Part shown: piece after piece, positions 1 through 5,116 of the stretch
Numbering within the stretch: the stretch's first letter is position 1
Layout: each line of letters starts with the position of its first letter
Source: an uncultured Oscillospiraceae bacterium
Lineage (GTDB): Bacteria; Bacillota; Clostridia; Oscillospirales; Acutalibacteraceae
DNA: 9,512 nt
Assembly (NCBI GenBank): GCA_900554535.1
Contig: USIA01000062.1
Location: 1 to 9,512 of the forward strand
Direction of reading: 5' to 3'
Program-made: the position numbers and the translations under genes
The notes under the pieces: model-generated
The model's database searches: none
Told to the model about the DNA's origin: nothing
What the model saw: only the letters and a program-made list of their open reading frames with translations

Positions 1-598
1 GAATTACGCCGTTCTCCATGACAGGCCGCCATAGCCGCTCGCTCATCCGGCCGCTGCCGTCCTCATCGGCATAGGTGATGCCGTGAACCATAAGCCCGAA
101 AGGCATGGGCGGGGTGCCGTCATAAGCGCCGGAGCCTTCGTTAAACTGGCAGGGTTCTACGTAGCCCTGGCATTCCCGGGTACCCAGAAAGATATCCCGT
201 CGGCCGCCCCGTTCCAGCATTCTTCTGGCAATAAAATAGTGCTTGTTCTCGTTGCGATCACCAGCTAGGTCGGGCCGGTGCAGGTTCCATTCAAAGTGCG
301 CCTTGACCTGATAGGAGACGTTGACCAGGTAGGTGTAGATGGACAGATCGTTGGTGCCATCGTTGTATCGGATGGGCCGGACGCCCTTGGATTCGGTCTC
401 GATGGGATTCAGAATGCGGACGGCATCGGGCACCCAGACAAAGGTGGGCTTCCAATACACACTCTCCAAAATTCCCTTGATGGCCTGGTAAGTGGGAACA
501 GGATAGCTGAACTTTTCACCGCCCACCCGCGTGATGGGGTCGCTGAACAGGGCATAGCGGCCCCAAACGTGCAGTGTGATGGTATTGCTGTACTGCAA
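1..598 (-). CDS. cas5c: Cas5c (Cas5d) crRNA-processing endoribonuclease, type I-C; 3' end off the window
   Basis: In type I-C systems, which lack Cas6, Cas5c cuts the pre-crRNA at the base of the repeat stem-loop, keeps the 5' handle and joins Cascade. About 199 codons are visible with no stop; the family runs about 210-240 residues, so most of the protein is present. Seen: an N-terminal ferredoxin-like start (ITLHVWGRYALFSDP, then RVGGEKFSYPVPTYQAIKG), the ESVYWKP segment, then NENKHYF and RRDIFLGTRECQGYVEP. Tyr48, Lys119 and His120 fall where the Bacillus halodurans Cas5d catalytic Tyr46/Lys116/His117 are known, so the enzyme looks active. The start is the TTG at 598: AGGAGG (608-613) sits 9 bases before it, whereas the upstream TTG at 604 would be only 3 bases away. 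It lies 34 bases after cas3, in the same operon. The order cas3-cas5 predicts cas8c, cas7, cas4, cas1 and cas2 next, beyond the left edge. Confidence 0.93.
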   Translation of the reverse strand, partial: MQYSNTITLHVWGRYALFSDPITRVGGEKFSYPVPTYQAIKGILESVYWKPTFVWVPDAVRILNPIETESKGVRPIRYNDGTNDLSIYTYLVNVSYQVKAHFEWNLHRPDLAGDRNENKHYFIARRMLERGGRRDIFLGTRECQGYVEPCQFNEGSGAYDGTPPMPFGLMVHGITYADEDGSGRMSERLWRPVMENGVI

Positions 599-632
599 AA
601 GCAAACTCCTCCTCTCTGAAAATGCTTGCCGA

Positions 633-3050
633 TTATAGAATGAAAGCCGTCGTACCAATGGGCATAAAGGAAAGGCCTTTGTTTTCGCTGTCGTAATAAT
701 TTTCTTGCAGGACAAGTGCAGCCCCATCCAGCACAGGGTATAAAGCATCTCCCAACTGCCGGCATTGGCTTTGGCTAATGGAAACCGTATAAGGCTGCAG
801 CTCCGGCAGCAGAGATGCATTTCCTCTGGCAGATTGCAGCTCAAGCAGTTTATCCTTGCCCTGACCGTAGGGCACAAGCACCGGTACCGTTTCGTCGGGG
901 ATGGCTTCGAACGCCGCCTCCGCTGTGCCGAAAGCCTGACAGAGATCCGTTAAGCGTTCCGGTTGGTGCCCGCCTTCTTGAAACGCCTTGACACCCCGCA
1001 GGTTAGAACTCAGCAGGTCGACCATGGTGGTGGAAACATAACCTTTCGGGGAAACGCAATACAACATATCCTGCCGGTGCTTTTGCCCGGTATAATAGCG
1101 CTGGTAATACATCTCCATGACTTGGGGGGAAAGCAGGTCTGCATCTCCCGGCAGCTGCGCCAGCAGGGTGCGGGTGATCTCCCGGCCATCATAGATTTCC
1201 GGCAGTTTATCCAGATTCTCGCCAGCGCATTCAATCAGATAGACCGGGCGGCAATCGGTCTCGCCGTGGCGATTGCAGCGGCCGGCGGCCTGCGCAATGC
1301 TGGGCAACCCGGCCAGGTCCCGGACAACACAGTCAAAACTGAGATCCACACCTGCCTCAATCAGCTGGGTACTGATACAGACCAAAGGCTGGCCATCTTC
1401 GAGCCGCTTTGTGATCCGGTTCAGCACATCACCCCGGTGCTGCTGGCAGAGATAGGTGGTCAGGCAAAACAGGGGACAATCCGCCGGCAAAAGGGGCTTC
1501 AGCGCGTCAAAGAGACGGTTGACCATACCTTTCGTGTTGAGAACCACGAGAATACTGCGGTTTTCTCTCAGCAGGCCAGCGACAAAGTCTGCGATAACGG
1601 AAATGTTCTGCCCGCCTTGAACAGCCGGCGGAATGATTTTTGTCCGCCTGAACTGCTTGAACCGCAGCTGATAGTCCGGCACCAGATCCCGTTTAGTCGA
1701 AAATACCAAAGGATATTGCGCCTGAGCGAGGTCGGGCTGTGTGGCCGTGCACAGGATTACCGTGCAGCCAAACAGGTGTGCCAGGGTGTCCAGAGCAAGA
1801 TTGAGCAGGCAGGTGTCCTGCAGTGGCAGAGCTTGAATCTCATCCAGCAGAAGCACCGAACCAGCCAGAGCGGAGAGCCGCCGAACATTTTGGCGAGGCG
1901 CCGAAAACAGGGTGTTCAACAGCTGGACCATAGTGGTGCAGATGACAGGAACTCCCTGCCAGCGCTGGCTGAGGGCAAGCCATTGTTCTCGCTCGTCCTG
2001 CTGGTCCGATTCAAACAAAATGTCAGAGTGATGTTCCAGAACGTATTCCGCGCCAAGAGCCTTGCGGATGTTGTCTGCGTTCTGCCGGGTGATGGATTTA
2101 TACGGGGCAAAATAGAACAGATGCTGGGCATTCTGCTGCCGGGCCATCTGAATGCAGAACCGCAGACCGGAATAGGTCTTGCCGCCGCCCGTGGGGACAT
2201 ATAACCGGTAGATGCCCGCCGGGCGGTTCTGTGCGGCGGACAGGCATTGGTCGGAGATCTCCTGCCGCAGAACGTCTATGGGGTGGGTCACCTTCATGGA
2301 TCGGATAAACTGCTCCATCCGGTCGGAAAGCTGATTCCAGGTATCCTTGCGCTGGCTGTCAGTCGGAAATGATGGAAGGTCAGTGCCGTTCATAAAGCTG
2401 GCAGTATCGGTCCAGTCAGCGTCCACCAGCGCGCTGAACAGAAAACGCTGGGTGAGCCCCAGGCCGAACTGCATAGCGTCCAGACGTGCGGCTTTGGAGA
2501 TTCCTTTCGGTAAAATGGTTTTCGCCTTTTTTGAGAATGCTGCAATCTCCTGAGCAGACTCCTGAATGAGGCGCTGGAGCTCCGCCTCGCTGCAGCAATC
2601 ACCAAAGAAGGCTTCCACACTTTCCTGATAAAGGGGCTGTGCCTGTTGGGAGTACATTCGTTCCAACCAAGGGCGATTGCCATCCAGCGCCATATAGTCA
2701 CAGCGTCCACTGTGGTGGCAGCCAATGGCCAGAGCAGCAATTTGGCCGGCCAAGCGGACAGAATCACTTTGATGTGATGTCTGTTCCCAAATCCACCGCA
2801 TACCGGCAGCAGAATGATTGAGCTTCTCTTTAGTCTGCTGCCGGATGTGGTCCTGCACAGGAGAAGCCGATTTGCCCAGGTCGTGGACCAAGCCGATCAA
2901 TTTGCCCAGATTTTCCAAACCAAAAGGGCGGCAGATGTCGGCACAGAGCTGCGCCACGCTTCGGCTGTGATCCTCTAAGAATTGGATGCGGGGCGGCTCG
3001 CAGCTTTCTGGGTCGGTAATTATGTGAGCAATCAAATGTGTTTTCATCAT
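633..3050 (-). CDS. cas3: Cas3 HD nuclease-helicase, CRISPR type I-C
   Basis: Cas3 is recruited by target-bound Cascade and nicks, unwinds and degrades the DNA. The 805-residue protein has the full HD-then-helicase layout. HD nuclease: His28, His56-Asp57 (in LVHDLGK), His79, His112-His113 and Asp210. Helicase: Walker A VPTGGGKT (285-292, Lys291), DEIQ box (403-406), CTAT motif III (434-437), motif V around STQLIEAGVDLSFD (560-573) and motif VI QAAGRCNRHG (587-596, arginine finger). All key residues are intact, so it should be functional. Two adjacent ATGs (3050 and 3047) are possible; the first has a modest AAGG (3060-3063) nine bases upstream. The gene is first in its operon, with cas5c next. 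The promoter is at 3096-3124, and a candidate Cas-regulating RNA is divergently transcribed upstream. Confidence 0.97.
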   Translation of the reverse strand: MMKTHLIAHIITDPESCEPPRIQFLEDHSRSVAQLCADICRPFGLENLGKLIGLVHDLGKSASPVQDHIRQQTKEKLNHSAAGMRWIWEQTSHQSDSVRLAGQIAALAIGCHHSGRCDYMALDGNRPWLERMYSQQAQPLYQESVEAFFGDCCSEAELQRLIQESAQEIAAFSKKAKTILPKGISKAARLDAMQFGLGLTQRFLFSALVDADWTDTASFMNGTDLPSFPTDSQRKDTWNQLSDRMEQFIRSMKVTHPIDVLRQEISDQCLSAAQNRPAGIYRLYVPTGGGKTYSGLRFCIQMARQQNAQHLFYFAPYKSITRQNADNIRKALGAEYVLEHHSDILFESDQQDEREQWLALSQRWQGVPVICTTMVQLLNTLFSAPRQNVRRLSALAGSVLLLDEIQALPLQDTCLLNLALDTLAHLFGCTVILCTATQPDLAQAQYPLVFSTKRDLVPDYQLRFKQFRRTKIIPPAVQGGQNISVIADFVAGLLRENRSILVVLNTKGMVNRLFDALKPLLPADCPLFCLTTYLCQQHRGDVLNRITKRLEDGQPLVCISTQLIEAGVDLSFDCVVRDLAGLPSIAQAAGRCNRHGETDCRPVYLIECAGENLDKLPEIYDGREITRTLLAQLPGDADLLSPQVMEMYYQRYYTGQKHRQDMLYCVSPKGYVSTTMVDLLSSNLRGVKAFQEGGHQPERLTDLCQAFGTAEAAFEAIPDETVPVLVPYGQGKDKLLELQSARGNASLLPELQPYTVSISQSQCRQLGDALYPVLDGAALVLQENYYDSENKGLSFMPIGTTAFIL

Positions 3051-3064
3051 ATTTATTTACCTTA

Positions 3065-3101
3065 TTTACTTATGTGGGTGAAGTAAGTTGATAATTTGAT
3101 A
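3065..3101 (+). promoter_or_regulatory. Protospacer-like target of the crRNA-like RNA, overlapping the cas3 promoter and leader
   Basis: Bases 3068-3078 (ACTTATGTGGG) are identical to the first 11 bases after the degenerate repeat of the neighbouring small RNA (3218-3228). Positions 13 and 14 also match; beyond that identity fades. The three bases before it (TTT, 3065-3067) differ by one transition from TTC, the known type I-C PAM, and lie on the correct side. A 34-base footprint from 3068 would reach 3101, covering the predicted start site and -10 box. The same bases lie in the cas3 mRNA leader, ending four bases before the AAGG ribosome binding site. The match is seen; repression is inferred. 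Confidence 0.7.
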
Positions 3102-3124
3102 ACAGAGTATGTACCGCTAGTCAA
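3096..3124 (-). promoter_or_regulatory. Predicted sigma-A promoter of the cas operon
   Basis: On the minus strand, TTGACT (-35, 3119-3124) is followed after 17 bases by TATCAA (-10, 3096-3101). Transcription would start near 3089, giving a cas3 leader of about 40 bases. The box matches are good (5/6 and 4/6). No other pair upstream of cas3 looks as good. Confidence 0.65.
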
Positions 3125-3145
3125 GTGTGGAAAGAAAAAACGGCA

Positions 3146-3174
3146 TTGTAAGGAGTCTGAAAACCGTGTATACT
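3146..3174 (+). promoter_or_regulatory. Predicted promoter of the crRNA-like small RNA
   Basis: TTGTAA (-35, 3146-3151) and TATACT (-10, 3169-3174) are separated by 17 bases on the plus strand, putting the start near 3181. It points away from the cas promoter; the two -35 boxes are about 20 bases apart, so the promoters are divergent and could influence each other. Confidence 0.6.
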
Positions 3175-3185
3175 ACAAACTGACA

Positions 3186-3217
3186 TTCCGTGCTATGCAT
3201 GGAGTGCGGATAGAAAA
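3186..3217 (+). repeat. Degenerate type I-C CRISPR repeat within the small RNA
   Basis: The 3' half, GGAGTGC then GGATAGAAAA, resembles the usual type I-C repeat end (stem, GTGGATTGAAAY) with two bases lost and two or three changes. The stem is kept: CCGTGCT (3188-3194) pairs with AGTGCGG (3203-3209) through two G-U pairs, with an eight-base loop. This matches the structure Cas5c cuts to leave an 11-base handle (here 3207-3217, CGGATAGAAAA). No second repeat follows, so it is not an array. The comparison is with the family consensus; this genome's own array repeat is outside the window. Confidence 0.68.
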
Positions 3218-3248
3218 ACTTATGTGGGAGAGGCTAATGCCACCCAGG

Positions 3249-3290
3249 CAGGAAGAAGATGTGGAATTAAGCATCTTCTTCCTGTTTTCT
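3249..3290 (+). terminator. Intrinsic terminator of the crRNA-like RNA
   Basis: A 13-bp perfect stem (3249-3261 with 3272-3284, AGGAAGAAGATG core) with a 10-base loop is followed by TTTTCT on the plus strand. There is no T tract on the minus side, so it works only for plus-strand transcription. No protein gene precedes it on that strand, which supports a small RNA gene. Confidence 0.8.
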
Positions 3291-3520
3291 ATATCTATAA
3301 TAATACATAAATGGGAAATAAATCGGACTTTTGCTTTTGTGGTCGAAAAAACGTTATTATGCATAAAACAGAAATGAATTTTTTGTAGATTTTTCAACTC
3401 ACATCAGGTGAACGGAATGCATAACAAGGCTGGAGCCTTTCGGTTTGGAAAGGCTCCAGCCTTGTCGCAATCTGTAAGCAAAATACAGTAAGCGAGGGTT
3501 GCTTTTCCGTCTCTTTAGTT
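3291..3520. other. AT-rich intergenic DNA, no gene seen
   Basis: Between the small RNA terminator and the broken XRE gene the DNA is AT-rich, especially 3291-3400, unlike the GC-rich flanks. Short open frames on both strands here lack ribosome binding sites and recognisable sequence. The only clear structure is the 18-bp inverted repeat at 3424-3465. Confidence 0.6.
3424..3465. repeat. Perfect 18-bp inverted repeat (hairpin)
   Basis: Arms 3424-3441 and 3448-3465 (ACAAGGCTGGAGCCTTTC and its exact complement) flank a six-base loop. Neither side has a proper T tract (TTATGC on the minus side, CGCAAT on the plus side), so a standard terminator is doubtful. It lies 56 bases downstream of the broken XRE gene and could have ended its transcript, or it could be the end of a small mobile repeat. 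Confidence 0.75.
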
Positions 3521-3673
3521 TTAGAAAACACAGCGCTCCCATTTTGAAACTGTGGACTTTGTGACAAAAAGACGCTTGGCCAGCTCCTCCTGTGTCAGGT
3601 CCGCTTCCTTGCGTTTTTTCGTGATATAGGCCGCAAAGCTCGCCTTGTTGAACTGCGTATTTGTTCCTTCCAT
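3521..3673 (-). pseudogene. Truncated XRE-family (HTH_3) regulator
   Basis: The 50-residue frame begins MEGTNTQFNKASFAAYITK and carries a classic Cro/C1 helix-turn-helix (LTQEELAKRLFVTKSTVS, then KWER). In this family KWER is normally followed by G-x-S-x-P-D and the rest of the domain. Here it is followed by CVF and a stop, so the last helices and everything after them are missing. The ATG at 3673 is preferred because it matches the usual start of the family; its ribosome binding site is poor, and a longer frame from 3709 has none. The sequence after the break is not recognised. It is probably a decayed gene at the edge of the accessory region. Confidence 0.75.
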
Positions 3674-3709
3674 AAAAACCCATCTTTTCAGTTGTTTCTG
3701 CGGAATCAT

Positions 3710-3929
3710 TGTATCCGGGCGTCAAGAAAATCCTCTCAGTTTAGGAGTCGACTGTCGCGCTACTGCGGGGCTTTGCTGAGGTTTATGATGTGATTTCCAT
3801 TCAACTACCTCTGAACAGTGCATTCTCCGACTGGCCGGGCTTTAAAAGTCCGTCTCTGTTTTCAACCGTTTTGCGTCCATCTGTTGAAATTTTTGTCCCG
3901 TGTTTGGCGGTACTTTCTGCAATAAAATG
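3710..3929. other. Intergenic stretch with no recognisable gene
   Basis: Between the XRE remnant and the lipoprotein terminator I see no coding sequence with a ribosome binding site, no tRNA and no strong hairpin. TTGACG and TACAAT occur near 3705-3720 on the minus strand, but too close together to form a promoter. It may be decayed DNA belonging with the broken XRE gene. Confidence 0.5.
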
Positions 3930-3981
3930 CGACAAAAACGGCCGCCGCAGGAACGTCTCCCTGCGGCGGCCGTTTTTGTCG
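3930..3981 (-). terminator. Strong, potentially bidirectional terminator after the lipoprotein gene
   Basis: A perfect 22-bp stem (3930-3951 with 3960-3981) with an eight-base loop contains the GC core CGGCCGCCGCAGG flanked by A5/T5 tracts. It starts nine bases after the lipoprotein stop codon. Because the T tract occurs on both strands it could also stop plus-strand transcription. Confidence 0.9.
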
Positions 3982-3989
3982 ATGCAAAC

Positions 3990-4598
3990 TCAGGCGTGAA
4001 ATGCCTGGAAATCTTCAATGACTTTTTGCTGGCGGGCCTTGTGGTCCGTTGCTTTATCGTCGTTTTTGTCATCTGCAAGTTCTGTGTCCTTATAGACCAT
4101 TAGATACTTGCTGTTGCTGCTCAAATACGCCTCCACATCCTTCTCAAAAATCGTGAAGGTGCCTTTCTGCTTGACCTGGTCAATAACCTTCTCGCCGGTG
4201 CTGTCCAGGTTCGCCGGATCATACTCATACAGCTCGATGGTGATGTTGTCCTTGCCGTCGTATGAGCCGGTATAGCGCTTGCCGGATTTGGCGCCGATCA
4301 GCTGCGCCTGCAGGACATTGCTGTTGGAAGAAGCGGTCTGGCCAAACATGGCCGGCGCAACATAGTCCTTTTCAATATAGCCCTGGGCCTTCATATAAGC
4401 GATCAGGCCGTCGAGTGTATTCGGGTAGTCCGCCTCTCCCTGGGACGTCGTGGAGGACGTCTGACTGGCCGGAGAGCTGGAGGTCGAGCTCGTCACAGAA
4501 ACGACATTGCCCTGGCTGTCCGTCACAACGGTCGAACCACAGCCAGCCACTGCCACAGCCAGTGCCGCGGCCAATGCAAAAAACCAGACTTTTTTCAT
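3990..4598 (-). CDS. Small secreted lipoprotein of unknown function
   Basis: The 202-residue protein has a classic lipoprotein signal peptide: MKK, a hydrophobic stretch at about 4-18, and a lipobox VAGC with the lipidated cysteine at 20. It should be anchored to the outer face of the cytoplasmic membrane. A Ser/Thr-rich linker (about 35-54) is followed by a mostly soluble domain (about 57-202) with many Asp, Lys and Tyr residues and a charged, Asp/Lys-rich stretch near 175-190. I recognise no catalytic motif or family; a binding or cell-envelope role would be a guess. GGGAGG lies about 11 bases before the ATG. It follows the tRNA terminator by about 35 bases and ends at the 22-bp terminator, so it is probably monocistronic. 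I could not find a convincing promoter in the short upstream gap, part of which the tRNA terminator occupies. Confidence 0.88.
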   Translation of the reverse strand: MKKVWFFALAAALAVAVAGCGSTVVTDSQGNVVSVTSSTSSSPASQTSSTTSQGEADYPNTLDGLIAYMKAQGYIEKDYVAPAMFGQTASSNSNVLQAQLIGAKSGKRYTGSYDGKDNITIELYEYDPANLDSTGEKVIDQVKQKGTFTIFEKDVEAYLSSNSKYLMVYKDTELADDKNDDKATDHKARQQKVIEDFQAFHA

Positions 4599-4632
4599 TT
4601 GGTAATCGTCCTCCCGGCAAAAGCCTTCTATA

Positions 4633-4660
4633 GAAGAAAAACCGCTGCAAGAGCGGTTTT
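4633..4660 (-). terminator. Terminator of the tRNA operon
   Basis: On the minus strand AAAACCGCT (4652-4660) pairs with AGCGGTTTT (4638-4646) around a five-base loop, followed by T and CTTCT. It lies about 30 bases past the 3' end of tRNA-Val and before the lipoprotein ribosome binding site. Confidence 0.85.
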
Positions 4661-4691
4661 CAACATGCGGTGGCCGGCAAGCGGCCGTTTT

Positions 4692-4768
4692 TGGTGGACA
4701 CGAGGGGACTCGAACCCATGACCTCTCGCGTGTGAGGCGAGCGCTCTAACCAGCTGAGCTACGCGTCC
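4692..4768 (-). tRNA. tRNA-Val (anticodon CAC)
   Basis: A 77-base cloverleaf: acceptor GGACGCG/CGTGTCC, D-arm GCTC...GAGC, anticodon stem CTCGC/GCGAG with loop CTCACAC, T-loop GGTTCGAGTCC, and an encoded CCA. The CAC anticodon reads GTG. It is the last gene of the three-tRNA unit. Confidence 0.97.
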
Positions 4769-4792
4769 ACAGGGACAAAAAGAAGATGAAAG

Positions 4793-4867
4793 TGGTGACC
4801 CGGATGGGATTCGAACCCATGAACCCGCCGTGAAAGGGCGGTGTCTTAACCGCTTGACGACCGGGCC
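4793..4867 (-). tRNA. tRNA-Glu (anticodon TTC)
   Basis: A 75-base cloverleaf: acceptor GGCCCGG/CCGGGTC, anticodon stem CCGCC/GGCGG with loop CTTTCAC, T-loop GGTTCGAATCC, and an encoded CCA. It is the middle gene of the unit, 24 bases before tRNA-Val. Confidence 0.97.
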
Positions 4868-4897
4868 AGAATTCGGAACCCGACTGGGCTCCGCTCT

Positions 4898-4974
4898 TGG
4901 TAGCGGCAATAGGATTCGAACCTATGACACTTCGGGTATGAACCGAATGCTCTAGCCAACTGAGCTATGCCGCC
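4898..4974 (-). tRNA. Elongator tRNA-Met (anticodon CAT)
   Basis: A 77-base cloverleaf: acceptor GGCGGCA/TGCCGCT, anticodon stem TTCGG/CCGAA with loop TTCATAC, and an encoded CCA. It closely resembles the Bacillus subtilis elongator tRNA-Met. The paired G1-U72 end and lack of the three G-C pairs in the anticodon stem argue against initiator fMet. The CAT anticodon alone cannot exclude a lysidine-type tRNA-Ile, but the body looks like Met. First gene of the unit. Confidence 0.93.
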
Positions 4975-5010
4975 ATTTCATACGCCCCGCACACGTGCGA
5001 AGCGTATACT

Positions 5011-5039
5011 ATTATATCCCGCTTGTCCGCATTTGTCAA
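5011..5039 (-). promoter_or_regulatory. Consensus sigma-A promoter of the tRNA operon
   Basis: Exact TTGACA (5034-5039) and exact TATAAT (5011-5016) with a 17-base spacer on the minus strand, as expected for stable RNA genes. Transcription should start near 5004; the short leader can form an ATACGC/GCGTAT stem just before tRNA-Met. Confidence 0.95.
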
Positions 5040-5116
5040 GAGGTTTCGCGGGATTTTTCTGCTTTCTTTTGCGGAAAATGGCCTTTCCGCATGAAGGGCG
5101 CAAATGGACGCGCTTA

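Larger units (their letters stand above)
3181..3290 (+). ncRNA. Candidate CreR-like Cas-regulating RNA (crRNA-like, type I-C)
   Basis: This is a stand-alone transcription unit of about 110 bases with its own promoter and terminator and no convincing reading frame. In order it holds a degenerate CRISPR repeat (3186-3217), a spacer-like segment starting at 3218, and an intrinsic terminator (3249-3290). The spacer-like segment opens with 11 bases identical to a site at the cas3 promoter/leader (3068-3078), in exactly the register a crRNA seed would have. It can also form a small internal hairpin (TGGG 3225-3228 with CCCA 3243-3246, GGC/GCC inside). Known: CreR RNAs of type I and V systems are single-repeat guides that direct Cascade to partly matching cas promoters and repress without cleavage. 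Inferred: this is such an RNA for a type I-C operon. Alternative: a plain antisense RNA to the cas3 leader, since the same bases pair with the mRNA. I do not recognise it as any other RNA family. Confidence 0.72.

Noticed and set aside
963..2204. Long plus-strand open frame opposite cas3 (413 codons)
   Set aside because: It is the antisense shadow of a cas3 with all its motifs intact and shows no family-like sequence of its own.
3181..3290. A riboswitch (cobalamin or another known class) or SRP RNA at the small RNA locus
   Set aside because: I could not match any conserved core, and no gene follows the terminator on that strand for a riboswitch to control.
3146..3290. A true CRISPR array in front of cas3
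   Set aside because: Only one degenerate repeat is present and no second copy follows; a functional array would need repeated units.
3096..3397. Small open frames on both strands upstream of cas3 (74-93 codons)
   Set aside because: They have no ribosome binding site and no recognisable sequence, and they run through a promoter and a terminator hairpin; the small RNA explains the structure better.
4663..4691. A plus-strand terminator at GGCCG/CGGCC followed by TTTTT, next to tRNA-Val
   Set aside because: The stem is only five base pairs and no gene precedes it on the plus strand; it is probably just tRNA trailer sequence.
4898..4974. Initiator tRNA-fMet
   Set aside because: The G1-U72 pair, the anticodon stem and overall similarity to Bacillus elongator tRNA-Met argue against an initiator.
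5060..5100. A guaB terminator at the TGCGGAAA/TTTCCGCA hairpin
   Set aside because: The stem is real, but on the minus strand it is followed by AAAAG, not a T tract, so I did not call it a terminator.
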